From positions 62,001 through 126,000 of the forward strand of contig NZ_JACHYC010000001.1 in assembly GCF_014192575.1 (NCBI RefSeq): a stretch of DNA of 64,000 bases, in the 5' to 3' direction. Positions 34,423 through 42,460 of the stretch are shown here, piece after piece. A program made the translations under genes and the position numbers. The notes under the pieces are model-generated. The model made no database searches and was not told where the DNA came from. It saw only the letters and a list, made by a program, of their open reading frames with translations. This stretch comes from Variovorax sp. Sphag1AA. Lineage in GTDB: Bacteria; Pseudomonadota; Gammaproteobacteria; Burkholderiales; Burkholderiaceae_C. Position 1 is the first letter of the stretch, and every line of letters starts with the position of its first letter.

Positions 34423-35001
34423 ATGCAATCGAGCGGTATATCATCAGCAAGAACCGCGAGTCCGCGAGTGCTGCCGTCCGCGCGATACACCCGCACTGCC
34501 GTCTGGTTCCACTGGCTGCTGGGCATCGCGCTGCTTGGGCAGATCGCCTTCGGTTTTCTGCTGGACGAGATTGCGCCGCGCGCCACGCCAGAGCGTTCGG
34601 GCGTGGTCAATCTTCACAAGTCGATCGGGATCGTGCTGGGCCTGTTGATCGTCCTGCGCATCGTCTGGCGGTTGTCGCATGCATCGCCGCCCTGGCCGGC
34701 GGTGATGGGCGAGATGGAGCGCCGGGCAGCGCGAACGGTGCATGTGGCGCTCTACGTGTGCATGGTGGTGATGCCACTGTCGGGCTATATCGCGTCGAAC
34801 TTCAGTCGTTTCGGCATCACCTTCTTCGGATTCGCATGGCCGCCCTGGGGGCCGCCGCTTCCTTCGGTCTATGCGTTCTTCGGCCTTGTGCACGTCACGA
34901 CGGCCATGGTCTTCACCGTGCTCATCGCTGGGCATGTGCTCGCGGCGCTCAAGCATGCGTTCGACCGCGATGGCGTCTTCGGGCGCATGCTGAACCATTG
35001 A
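34423..35001 (+). CDS. Cytochrome b561-family membrane protein
   Basis: 192 residues. Four transmembrane helices with the haem-ligating histidines expected for prokaryotic b561: RTAVWFHWLLGIALLGQ in helix 1, VNLHKSIGIVLGLL in helix 2, RTVHVALYVCMVVMPLSGY in helix 3 and VHVTTAMVFTVLIAGHVLAALKHAF in helix 4. It likely moves electrons between the periplasmic cytochrome c and the quinone pool. ATG at 34423 is 11 nt after the cytochrome c stop, and the same operon continues with the YVTN propeller. Residues 1-20 before helix 1 are Ser/Arg-rich. Confidence 0.9.
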   Translation: MQSSGISSARTASPRVLPSARYTRTAVWFHWLLGIALLGQIAFGFLLDEIAPRATPERSGVVNLHKSIGIVLGLLIVLRIVWRLSHASPPWPAVMGEMERRAARTVHVALYVCMVVMPLSGYIASNFSRFGITFFGFAWPPWGPPLPSVYAFFGLVHVTTAMVFTVLIAGHVLAALKHAFDRDGVFGRMLNH

Positions 35002-35026
35002 TCAAAACACTCAGAGAGGAGCTCGC

Positions 35027-35980
35027 ATGAAGTCCAGGCGTCTCTTGCGGTACACGTGGCTCGGATGGGTCTTTGCCGCACCGCTTCTTGCTGCGGCTGC
35101 CCCGTTCGCCTATGTGCCCAACGAGGGATCGGGCACGCTGAGCGTGATCGACACGGCCACCGACAAGGTGGTCGCCGACATCGAGGCAGGGAAGAAGCCG
35201 CGCGGCACGGCCATCGGTGTGGATGGGCGCATGGCCTATGTGAGCGACCAGCCGAACAACCGGCTGGTGCTGGTCGATCTTCCTCGCCGGCAGATGACGG
35301 GCAGCATCGATCTTGGCGAATCGCCGGAGGGCGTCGGCATCTCGCCGGACGGCCGCTGGGTCGTAGCGGCGGTGGAGGAGTCGAACGACGTCGCCTTCGT
35401 CGATACACGCAGCAACCGCAAGGCCTTCGTCGTGAAGGTGCGTGGCAAGAATCCGGAGCACGCCGTCTTTTCACCCGACGGCAAGATCGTCTTCGTGAGC
35501 GCGGAGGATGGCGGGGCGGTCGACATCATCGACGTGCAGAAGCGCAAGCAGGTCGCGCAGGTGCCCGTGGGGTCGCGGCCGCGTGGCATCGGCTTCTCGC
35601 CGGACGGACGTCGCGCCTACGTTGCCGCCGAGAACTCGAACGAGGTCTTCGTCATCGACGCCATCACGTTCGGCGTGTTGAAGAAGATCAGCGCCGGCGT
35701 GCGCAGCAACGGCATTGCGGTGCATCCGAACGGCAAGCGCGTCTTCGTGTCGAACGGCGGCGATGCCAGCGTGTCGGTGATCGACACCACGACCGACACG
35801 GTCGTCGCGACCATCCCCGTGGGGCAGCGGCCGTGGAACATGGCGCTCACGCCGGATGGAGGCAAGCTGTATGTGGCGTGCGGGCGCTCTGGCAGCGTGT
35901 CGGTCATCGATACGGTGACGAACACCAAGGTCGCGGATGTCCCGGTCGGCAAGCTGCCGTGGGGCGTGGCGATCCGCTGA
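35027..35980 (+). CDS. YVTN-type beta-propeller protein associated with PQQ dehydrogenase
   Basis: 317 residues with a signal peptide (YTWLGWVFAAPLLAAAA). It has six to seven YVTN repeats of about 42 residues, each with a form of AYV(P/S)N...VSVIDT.T..VVA.I..G..P..... (for example SVSVIDTTTDTVVATIPVGQ near 245). GAGGAG precedes the ATG. Proteins of this type are regularly encoded with PQQ-dependent alcohol dehydrogenases, where their exact role is open. It completes a four-gene unit: dehydrogenase, cytochrome c, cytochrome b561, propeller. It converges on the ECF sigma gene with stops adjacent. Confidence 0.9.
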   Translation: MKSRRLLRYTWLGWVFAAPLLAAAAPFAYVPNEGSGTLSVIDTATDKVVADIEAGKKPRGTAIGVDGRMAYVSDQPNNRLVLVDLPRRQMTGSIDLGESPEGVGISPDGRWVVAAVEESNDVAFVDTRSNRKAFVVKVRGKNPEHAVFSPDGKIVFVSAEDGGAVDIIDVQKRKQVAQVPVGSRPRGIGFSPDGRRAYVAAENSNEVFVIDAITFGVLKKISAGVRSNGIAVHPNGKRVFVSNGGDASVSVIDTTTDTVVATIPVGQRPWNMALTPDGGKLYVACGRSGSVSVIDTVTNTKVADVPVGKLPWGVAIR

Positions 35981-36904
35981 TCAGCGCGCCAGCACCAGGG
36001 CTGCGTCCTCGGCGATGTATTTCACGTAGCGGTAGTCGCGGATGGCGACCACCTGGCCATCGCGCCACTGGAGCTCGACGAAGTAGCCGGGCCGCGCCGC
36101 CCCGGATTCGCGCATCACCGCCAGCACTTCGTGGCCGTCGAGGTGGGCGGGCACCAAGTGCCAATCGCTCACGCTCGCGTAGTTGCCGAAATAGAGGCTC
36201 ACCTCGCGCCGTCCCGCTGCCTTGCGTCGCGAGACCAGATCCAGACGTACATCGTCCGCGAGCATCGCGCGCAGGCTGTCCCAGTCGTGCGCGTTGAAGA
36301 GCGTGGCGTAGCGCTGCAGTTCCGGTGAGATGGGTCGCGCGGCAGGATGTGTCTTCGCTTCCGCTGGTGACAGCTCGCTCAGGACTTGCCGGCCGCGATG
36401 CAGCGCCGCCTTGACGGCCTGCACGCTCAACTGGAGTTCCTCGGCAATCTCTTCCAGCGAGTGGTCGAGCACGTCCTTGAGGATCACGCAGCCGCGTTGC
36501 GCCGGTGCGAGCTGCATGAAGCAGGAGAGCGCCGCATGCACTGCCTGGTTGCGCGCGAGCGCCTGGTCGGGCTCGTGGTCCTCCCGGTCGGCGAGGTCGA
36601 GCGCCAACTCGATCGGCTCCGATGCCCGATGCGACTCATGCCGGATGTGGTCGATGGCGCGGTTGTGCGCGATGCGAAAGAGCCAGGGCCGCAGCGGGGG
36701 CAGTTCCTTCAGCTCGGGCAACTGGTAGTACGCCCGCGCGAGCGTGTCCTGCACCACGTCCTCGCCGTCGGCGACCGAGCCGGTCATCCGGGTGCAATAG
36801 CGATGCAGCTCCGGGCGGATGTCGCCGACCAGCGCCAGGAAGCGCCGGCGGCCCTCCTCGAGCGCCGCGATGATCGAATCCGGTTCATCGGTCGAAGAAG
36901 CCAT
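35981..36904 (-). CDS. ECF RNA polymerase sigma factor with C-terminal NTF2-like domain
   Basis: 307 residues. Sigma region 2 (about 20-90: HRYCTRMTGSVADGEDVVQD, PWLFRIAHNRAIDHIRH), region 4 (about 130-180: LAPAQRGCVILKDVLDHSLE, AVKAALHRGRQVL). An NTF2/SnoaL-like domain follows (about 190-307: LQRYATLFNAHDWDSLRAML, FVELQWRDGQVVAIRDYRYVKYI). Fused SnoaL-like domains, as in ECF41-type sigma factors, regulate the sigma factor in place of an anti-sigma protein. The gene start overlaps the end of the upstream 101-residue gene by 20 nt, so translation is coupled. Confidence 0.9.
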   Translation of the reverse strand: MASSTDEPDSIIAALEEGRRRFLALVGDIRPELHRYCTRMTGSVADGEDVVQDTLARAYYQLPELKELPPLRPWLFRIAHNRAIDHIRHESHRASEPIELALDLADREDHEPDQALARNQAVHAALSCFMQLAPAQRGCVILKDVLDHSLEEIAEELQLSVQAVKAALHRGRQVLSELSPAEAKTHPAARPISPELQRYATLFNAHDWDSLRAMLADDVRLDLVSRRKAAGRREVSLYFGNYASVSDWHLVPAHLDGHEVLAVMRESGAARPGYFVELQWRDGQVVAIRDYRYVKYIAEDAALVLAR

Positions 36905-37190
36905 AGGAGCCGATCTCCTTCAGTTCGGTCGTGACCGGCGGATCTTCGCAGCGATCACGCACACCCGCCGTGAAAGCCTTGAAGGACGCAAGCGAAGTCA
37001 GGACATCGGTCGCGGTGTTTTCCTCGTACGAGACGAGGTGGACGAAGCTCACCCCGTCGTCGAGCCGGAATGTGGCGTACCGCAGGCCGGCAGGCTTGAT
37101 GCTGCGCAGCTCCTCATACACGGCGGCGGCGAGGCGCTCGTTCTCGGCCACGCGATCGGCCTTGAGGCGGTATCGGATCATGCGTTTCAT
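36885..37190 (-). CDS. Small dimeric alpha/beta-barrel-like protein, partner of the ECF sigma factor
   Basis: 101 residues from ATG 37190 with AAGGA upstream. The pattern KRMIRYRLKADRVAENERLA, LRYATFRLDDGVSFVHLVSY, LASFKAFTAGVRDRCED resembles the ferredoxin-like fold of antibiotic biosynthesis monooxygenases and related stress-response proteins. No catalytic residue is certain. Its 3' end overlaps the sigma factor start by 20 nt, which suggests a fixed ratio of the two products and a shared regulon. The aldo/keto reductase gene is divergent, with 145 bp between the starts, and is a possible target. Confidence 0.78.
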   Translation of the reverse strand: MKRMIRYRLKADRVAENERLAAAVYEELRSIKPAGLRYATFRLDDGVSFVHLVSYEENTATDVLTSLASFKAFTAGVRDRCEDPPVTTELKEIGSYGFFDR

Positions 37191-37335
37191 GGTGGTTCCT
37201 TTCTCCGGCGATGCCGGGCGGGTGGATGTGACATCCACATGACGATCCAGCCGCCCGAAAGGATGCGGTCGCGCCGCCTGCAGGATTCCGCGCCGGCCCC
37301 TATGCTCGCGGATTCGCTTCAAGGAGATCCTTTCC

Positions 37336-38391
37336 ATGCGCTATCTACCACTGGGCCGCACCGGCCTCTTCGTGTCCGAACTCTGCCTCGGGACCATGAC
37401 TTTCGGTGGGGGCGAGGGCATCTGGACACATATCGGCGACCTGCAGCAGGCAGATGCCGAGCGGCTGGTCGGCTCGGCGCTCGATGCCGGCATCAACTTC
37501 ATCGACACCGCGGACGTGTACTCGGGTGGCCTCTCGGAGCAGATCACCGGGCAGGCATTGAAGAACCTCAAGGTGCCGCGCGAGAACGTGATCGTCGCGA
37601 CCAAGGTGTTCAGCGAGATGGGTTCGGGGCCGAACGCGCGCGGCGCATCGCGCGGGCACATCATGGACGGCGTGAAGGCGAGCCTGAAGCGCCTCCAGCT
37701 CGACCACATCGACCTCTACCAGATCCACGGCTTCGATCCGGCCACGCCGATCGAGGAAACCGTGCGCGCGCTCGACCAGCTCGTGCGCCAGGGGCATGTG
37801 CGCTATGTGGGCGTCTCCAACTGGGCGGCATGGCAGATCGCGAAGGCGCTGGGCGTGGCTGAGCGGCTGGGCCTCTCGCGGTTCGAGTCCCTGCAGGCCT
37901 ACTACACGATCGCGGGCCGCGATCTCGAACGCGAGCTGGTACCGATGCTCGCCAGCGAAGGCGTCGGCCTCATGGTGTGGAGCCCGCTCGCAGGCGGCCT
38001 CCTCAGCGGCAAATACGGACGCGAGCAGCAGGCGGAGGAGGGCAGCCGCCGCACCACCTTCGACTTCCCGCCAGTGAACAAGGACCGTGCGTTCGATTGC
38101 GTCGATGCGATGCGTCCGATTGCAAAAGCGCACGGCGTGTCGGTGGCGCAGATCGCGCTGTCGTGGCTGCTCCACCAACCGCAGGTGACGAGCGTGATCA
38201 TCGGCGCCAAGCGACCGGATCAGCTTGCGGACAACATCGCGGCCACGAAGGTGACGTTGACTGCAGCGGAGCTCGAACAGCTCGACGCGGTGAGTCGCCT
38301 GCCGGCCGAGTACCCGGGCTGGATGTTCACGCGGCAGGGCGAGTACCGGCGCAAGCAACTTGCGGACGCGAAGCATAGTTTTCCGCAATGA
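37336..38391 (+). CDS. Aldo/keto reductase
   Basis: 351 residues. NADPH-dependent (alpha/beta)8 barrel: LGRTGLFVSELCLGTMTFGG at the start, catalytic Asp-Tyr in INFIDTADVYSGGLSE, Lys in VIVATKVF, His in LYQIHGFDPATP. The C-terminal cofactor site is VIIGAKRPDQLADNI. It belongs to the YajO/AKR11-like branch that reduces small aldehydes or ketones. AAGGAG lies 9 nt before the ATG. The gene is divergent from the sigma factor pair and followed, after 93 bp with a strong palindrome, by the SnoaL-TetR operon. Confidence 0.92.
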   Translation: MRYLPLGRTGLFVSELCLGTMTFGGGEGIWTHIGDLQQADAERLVGSALDAGINFIDTADVYSGGLSEQITGQALKNLKVPRENVIVATKVFSEMGSGPNARGASRGHIMDGVKASLKRLQLDHIDLYQIHGFDPATPIEETVRALDQLVRQGHVRYVGVSNWAAWQIAKALGVAERLGLSRFESLQAYYTIAGRDLERELVPMLASEGVGLMVWSPLAGGLLSGKYGREQQAEEGSRRTTFDFPPVNKDRAFDCVDAMRPIAKAHGVSVAQIALSWLLHQPQVTSVIIGAKRPDQLADNIAATKVTLTAAELEQLDAVSRLPAEYPGWMFTRQGEYRRKQLADAKHSFPQ

Positions 38392-38423
38392 GACCGGATT
38401 CGCGAATCAAGATCATTTTCTTG

Positions 38424-38445
38424 TAATGAGATTTTTGTCTCATTA
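38424..38445 (+). promoter_or_regulatory. Candidate TetR operator
   Basis: Perfect 8-bp inverted repeat TAATGAGA-TTTTTG-TCTCATTA in the AT-rich gap before the SnoaL-TetR operon, 40 nt before the first ATG. The size and placement fit an autoregulatory TetR-family operator. A terminator for the aldo/keto reductase gene is less likely because no T tract follows the stem. Confidence 0.6.
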
Positions 38446-38484
38446 GAGTTCACGGCAGGCTCCACAACCCCCAGGAGAACTGCC

Positions 38485-38904
38485 ATGGCACTCACGCGCG
38501 CGCAAATGGATAGCAAGATGGACGAGCACTTCGGCTTCGAGGCCCGGGACGATGTCGAAGGCGTGCTCGCCACGCTGTCACCCGATGTGGAGCACGACGT
38601 CGTCGGTGCGCCGACCGGACCGACGCGCGGCCATGCCGGCGCGCGACCGTTCTATGAAGCGCTCTTCAACGACCTGTCCGACAGCCGCGTCGAAGCCACG
38701 CGTCGCCTCTATGGCGACAACTTCATGGTCGATGAATCGATGTGGCGGGGCAGGGCGCCGGGCCGTCCCTTCGGGCTCGAAGGCCGCGACAGGCCACTCG
38801 AATTCCGCCTGCTCCATGTGGTCGAGTTCACCGATGGTGGCGACATCCGGCGCGAGAACGTCTGGCTGGACCTCGCGGCGATCATTCGCCAGCTTCCTCA
38901 ATGA
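38485..38904 (+). CDS. SnoaL/NTF2-like protein
   Basis: 139 residues, one cone-shaped NTF2-like domain: MDEHFGFEARDDVEGVLATLSPD, GARPFYEALFNDLSD, LLHVVEFTDGGDIRRENVWLD. Such proteins include polyketide cyclases, isomerases and pure binding proteins; residues for a specific reaction are not evident. The stop overlaps the TetR ATG (ATGA), so it is co-translated with its likely regulator. The preceding 93 bp contain a candidate TetR operator. Confidence 0.85.
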   Translation: MALTRAQMDSKMDEHFGFEARDDVEGVLATLSPDVEHDVVGAPTGPTRGHAGARPFYEALFNDLSDSRVEATRRLYGDNFMVDESMWRGRAPGRPFGLEGRDRPLEFRLLHVVEFTDGGDIRRENVWLDLAAIIRQLPQ

Positions 38905-39509
38905 GCGACGCGGAGACGACCGGCCGCCCTAACCAGCGACGCCGAACCCGAAAGGACCTCCTGCAGGCGGCGGCGCGCCTCATGAAGCAGGGGCGCAAGC
39001 CGAGCCTGGAGGAGATTGCCGAAGAGGCAGCGGTGTCGCGCGCGACCGCGTACCGCTACTTTCCGAACGTGGATGCGCTGCATCACGAGGCCTCGCTCGA
39101 TGTGGCGGTGCCGGAGCCCGTCGAGGTGCTTCGCGACGCACCTGCGCAAGACCCGGTTCAGCGTCTGGAGCGCGTCGACGGTGCGCTCCACGGCATGATC
39201 CGCGCCAACGAGGCGGCGCTGCGGCTGCTGCTGGCGCGTTCGATCGAAGGCGCGATGCGGGACGAGCCGGACGGACTTCCTGCGCGGCAGAACCGCCGCA
39301 CGCCGCTCATCGAGGCGGCGCTGGAGCCGACCCGCGATCAATTCAAGCCCGCCGCTTTCAGGAACCTCAGCCGTGCACTCGCACTCGTGATCGGCACCGA
39401 GGCGATGGTCGTCTTCAAGGACGTGCTTCAGCTCGACGATGCCGAAGCGCAGAAGGTCCGGCGGTGGGCCATCCGTGCGCTGGTGGATGCTGCGAAGAAG
39501 GCCGGCTGA
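38901..39509 (+). CDS. TetR-family transcriptional regulator
   Basis: 202 residues. N-terminal DNA-binding domain (about 10-60: RRRTRKDLLQAAARLMKQGR, SLEEIAEEAAVSRATAYRYF) and a C-terminal helical ligand domain. ATG at 38901 overlaps the SnoaL gene stop, and a perfect inverted repeat before the operon is the expected autoregulatory site. The ligand is unknown. It converges on hsdS with 9 bp between stops. Confidence 0.92.
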   Translation: MSDAETTGRPNQRRRTRKDLLQAAARLMKQGRKPSLEEIAEEAAVSRATAYRYFPNVDALHHEASLDVAVPEPVEVLRDAPAQDPVQRLERVDGALHGMIRANEAALRLLLARSIEGAMRDEPDGLPARQNRRTPLIEAALEPTRDQFKPAAFRNLSRALALVIGTEAMVVFKDVLQLDDAEAQKVRRWAIRALVDAAKKAG

Positions 39510-39518
39510 TGCGGCTGA

Positions 39519-40697
39519 TCAGCCAAAGACCTTCGCCAGCAACGACGCCAGCGTGGCTTCGGCTTTCGAGATCATTGCCGCCTCCATTCCTCTCGCGGAT
39601 GCGGTGAAGTCGGCGTAGCGCGCGAAGGCGGCCTGTTTGTCGAGCGGCGGCAGCATGATCGGCACCGTCCTCAGGTCCTTCTGGTTCAGGCTCGCCTGGT
39701 TGACCGCGCGCTTGGCATTGAGTGCGAAGTGCTGCCGCGTCCTTGCCGTCTGCAGTGCCGAGAAGACGTATTGCGGAAACGCACGTTCCGGATCGATGAC
39801 CAGCCGCATCATGTTCGACTCGAACACGGTGGGCTCCGGCAGCGTGCGGATCATGACGCTCTTGCCCAGATGCTCCGCACTGTTGACGCGATTGACGAGG
39901 ATGTCGCCCTCGGCCAGCGTGTACTGCGCTGCCTCGTCCTCGTCGAGGCGAAGCCGCTTCAGGCTTGCGGGTTCGCAAAGGGCGCCGTCACGGAAGCTGT
40001 CGATCCGCACGATCGGCGTGCCGTCGCCATACGTCGACTTGTGTTTGTACAGGCCGTTCTGCGGTGAAGTCCGCAACAGGCTTTCGAGCGGCACCACGGG
40101 CCAGTGCTTTGGATTGGCGAGCGAGTCGCCGAAGGTGTTGGTATGGAGCGCGGGCAGCAGTCGTCCCGTGCGCTCCCGTATTTCGCGACGCATGCGCAGC
40201 GCACGTTGCGCACACAGCAGCATGTCGACGATGCGTCGCTGCTTTTCGATCGACGGAAGCGGTATCGCCTGGTCGAACACGCATGCCTCGGTGACGGCCG
40301 GATAGAGCGCGCCTTTTGCCAGACGCTCCAGGCCGCGAACGAAGCCTGCGGATTGAACGAAGAAGTAGATGTATTCCGGCAGCACGCGCGGCGTTGCGCG
40401 AAGCACGCAGAACGCAGTGCTCGCCACGTTGCCATCGAGCGAATCGGGCACCAGCGCCACCGCGTTGAGATTGGGCCGCACCGTGGAGACCAGCACGTCG
40501 CCAGTGCGCAGCAACCTGCGCGCGCGGCTCGGCGCTTCGGCGCCACGCATGGTCCGGGCGCCGCTGATGGACTTGGTCTTGTTGTCGACGGCCGTGACGT
40601 CGACGTAGGTGATCGGATCGTCGGGCCAGGCAGTCGGGTTCATCGTGCCCGTTTTCGCCTCGACCACCTCCCGCAGCGCGATCCGGGGCGCTGTCAC
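39519..40697 (-). CDS. hsdS: Type I restriction-modification specificity subunit
   Basis: 392 residues starting at GTG whose GTGA overlaps the hsdM stop, with GGGAG 8 nt upstream. Two target recognition domains are complete: TRD1 (about 5-165, ending FDQAIPLPSIEKQRRIVDML) and TRD2 (about 205-365, ending TVPIMLPPLDKQAAFARY). Each is followed by a helical conserved spacer. HsdS reads a bipartite DNA sequence and positions the HsdM methylase. Frame and spacers are intact, so this is not an obvious silent or swapped half gene. No hsdR is adjacent. Confidence 0.92.
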   Translation of the reverse strand: MTAPRIALREVVEAKTGTMNPTAWPDDPITYVDVTAVDNKTKSISGARTMRGAEAPSRARRLLRTGDVLVSTVRPNLNAVALVPDSLDGNVASTAFCVLRATPRVLPEYIYFFVQSAGFVRGLERLAKGALYPAVTEACVFDQAIPLPSIEKQRRIVDMLLCAQRALRMRREIRERTGRLLPALHTNTFGDSLANPKHWPVVPLESLLRTSPQNGLYKHKSTYGDGTPIVRIDSFRDGALCEPASLKRLRLDEDEAAQYTLAEGDILVNRVNSAEHLGKSVMIRTLPEPTVFESNMMRLVIDPERAFPQYVFSALQTARTRQHFALNAKRAVNQASLNQKDLRTVPIMLPPLDKQAAFARYADFTASARGMEAAMISKAEATLASLLAKVFG

Positions 40698-42349
40698 GGC
40701 TTGTACTCCCTGACCATGTCTCGCAGGGTCTCCATCACCTTGACCAGTTCGAGCTCCCGCACGATCACGTCGTCGAGCAGTTCGAGGAAGTCCTGGTGCT
40801 CGGCCTCGCTGCTTCCCAGCGGGCGGTAGCGGCTTGCGGTGAGGTTGTAGCTGTTGTCGCGCAGCGCGGCTGCATCGGCGAACCACCACTTCTCGTTCCA
40901 GTCCGCATCGGGCTCGCGCGCCTCCCAGCGCGACAGCGAGGCTTCTCGCTGTGCATACGCCATGGCCAGCCGCGGCAGATCGTCGTCCTCGTTGGGCGTG
41001 TCGTGGTTGGCGTCGAATTCGTAGCCGTCCTCGTCGACGTGGAGGAACAGCACGCGCCGGGTGGCGCCGCCCTTGCGGAAGAACAGCACCGAGGTCTTCA
41101 CGCCCGAATAGGGCTGGAAGACGCCACTGGGCAGGCTCAGCACGGCATCGATCTGGTTGCTTTCGACGAGCTGGCGCCGCAGTTCAAGATGGGCGCTCGA
41201 CGAGCCGAAGAGCACGCCCTCGGGCACGACGACCGCGGCGCGGCCGCCGTCGCGGAGGCTGTCGAGCAGGTACTTGAGGAACAGCAGCTCGGTGCTGCTG
41301 GTGGTGCCCACGCGCACCGAATCGACGATGCGTTTCTTGTCGACGCGGCCGGAGAAGGGCGGATTCGCCAGCACGAGGTCGTAGCCTTCGGGCGGCAGGC
41401 CGAGCTCTTCCTTGCTGGCTTCGTCGAGGACCGAGGTCAGCACGTTGCGCTGCAGGATGCGCACGTTGTCCAGCCCGCGCAGGCGCAGGTTCATCGTGGC
41501 GAGCCGCACCATCTTCGGGTCGACGTCGTTGCCGTAGAAGGTCTTGTTGCGCAGGACGTCGAGGTCCTCGGCCGTGAGCAGATCGCCGAGGCCGCGCCGC
41601 TGGGTCTTGCCTTCCACTTCGACCTCGACGATGGTCTCGGGCGACGAACGTCCGAGCCGGATGTGGTTGTACGCCGCCACCAGAAAGCCCGCGGTGCCCG
41701 CGGCCGGGTCGTAGATGGTCTCGCCGATGGTCGGGTCCACCATCTCGACGATGCGCCGGATGATGTGGCGCGGCGTGCGGAACTGCCCGAGCTCGCCCGC
41801 CTGCTTGATCTGCCGCAGCACATGCTCGAAGAGATCGCCCTTGGTGTCGGAGTCGGCATCGGCAAGGCCCAGTCCGTCCACGAGGCGGACGACCTGCGTC
41901 AGCACCGTCGGGTCGTGGATGCCGAGGCGCGCGCTGCGCATGAAGTCGTGCGCGCCGGCCGCACCGATCTCCGCGAAGAACGGGAAGACCTGGTCACCCA
42001 CGAAATCCACCAGTGCCTGGCCTGACATTTCCCGCGCCCAGACGGTCCAGCGAAAGCGGTCGCGCGGAATCGTCCGCTCTGCGGTCCGCAGCACGGTGGC
42101 GATGCGACCACCTTCGCGCGCGGAAGTCTCGGCACTCCGGAGCGTCCATTCGCCATCGAAGATGCCGCCATAGGGCTCTTTCAGGACCTCGGCGCGCCTT
42201 CTGTTCTCGTCGTCGATGGTCTCCAGCAGGAAGAAGAAAAAGAGGAACGACAACTGCTCCGCATTGCTGACGGGATCGGGATAGCCGCCGCCAAAGAGGT
42301 AATCGCGAATCTGGTCGATCGACCGTCGCATTTCAGCGGTCAGGGGCAT
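40694..42349 (-). CDS. hsdM: Type I restriction-modification DNA methyltransferase subunit
   Basis: 551 residues. N-terminal helical HsdM_N domain (RRSIDQIRDYLFGGGYPDPV, LSFLFFFFLLETIDDENRRR). The methylase core has the AdoMet motif DPAAGTAGF near 217 and the catalytic NPPF near 328, which places it with N6-adenine methylases. The tail (about 480-551) is helical and probably contacts HsdS. It overlaps hsdS by 4 nt. The flanking genes are a TetR regulator and an aspartoacylase-like gene; the restriction subunit HsdR is absent from both sides. Confidence 0.93.
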   Translation of the reverse strand: MPLTAEMRRSIDQIRDYLFGGGYPDPVSNAEQLSFLFFFFLLETIDDENRRRAEVLKEPYGGIFDGEWTLRSAETSAREGGRIATVLRTAERTIPRDRFRWTVWAREMSGQALVDFVGDQVFPFFAEIGAAGAHDFMRSARLGIHDPTVLTQVVRLVDGLGLADADSDTKGDLFEHVLRQIKQAGELGQFRTPRHIIRRIVEMVDPTIGETIYDPAAGTAGFLVAAYNHIRLGRSSPETIVEVEVEGKTQRRGLGDLLTAEDLDVLRNKTFYGNDVDPKMVRLATMNLRLRGLDNVRILQRNVLTSVLDEASKEELGLPPEGYDLVLANPPFSGRVDKKRIVDSVRVGTTSSTELLFLKYLLDSLRDGGRAAVVVPEGVLFGSSSAHLELRRQLVESNQIDAVLSLPSGVFQPYSGVKTSVLFFRKGGATRRVLFLHVDEDGYEFDANHDTPNEDDDLPRLAMAYAQREASLSRWEAREPDADWNEKWWFADAAALRDNSYNLTASRYRPLGSSEAEHQDFLELLDDVIVRELELVKVMETLRDMVREYKP

Positions 42350-42460
42350 GGAAAAGCTTCTTGATGCGGGTACTCATGGATGGCCCGCGAGTCTACGGCC
42401 CAATCGGCGGCGCCTCAGGCACTGCCTGCGCGCGGCGCCAAGGTGTAGCAAACTCGCGCA

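Noticed and set aside
39519..42349. Part of a BREX, DISARM or other defence island
   Set aside because: Only hsdM and hsdS are present. The flanks are metabolic or regulatory genes with no helicase, nuclease, ATPase or phosphatase of such systems.
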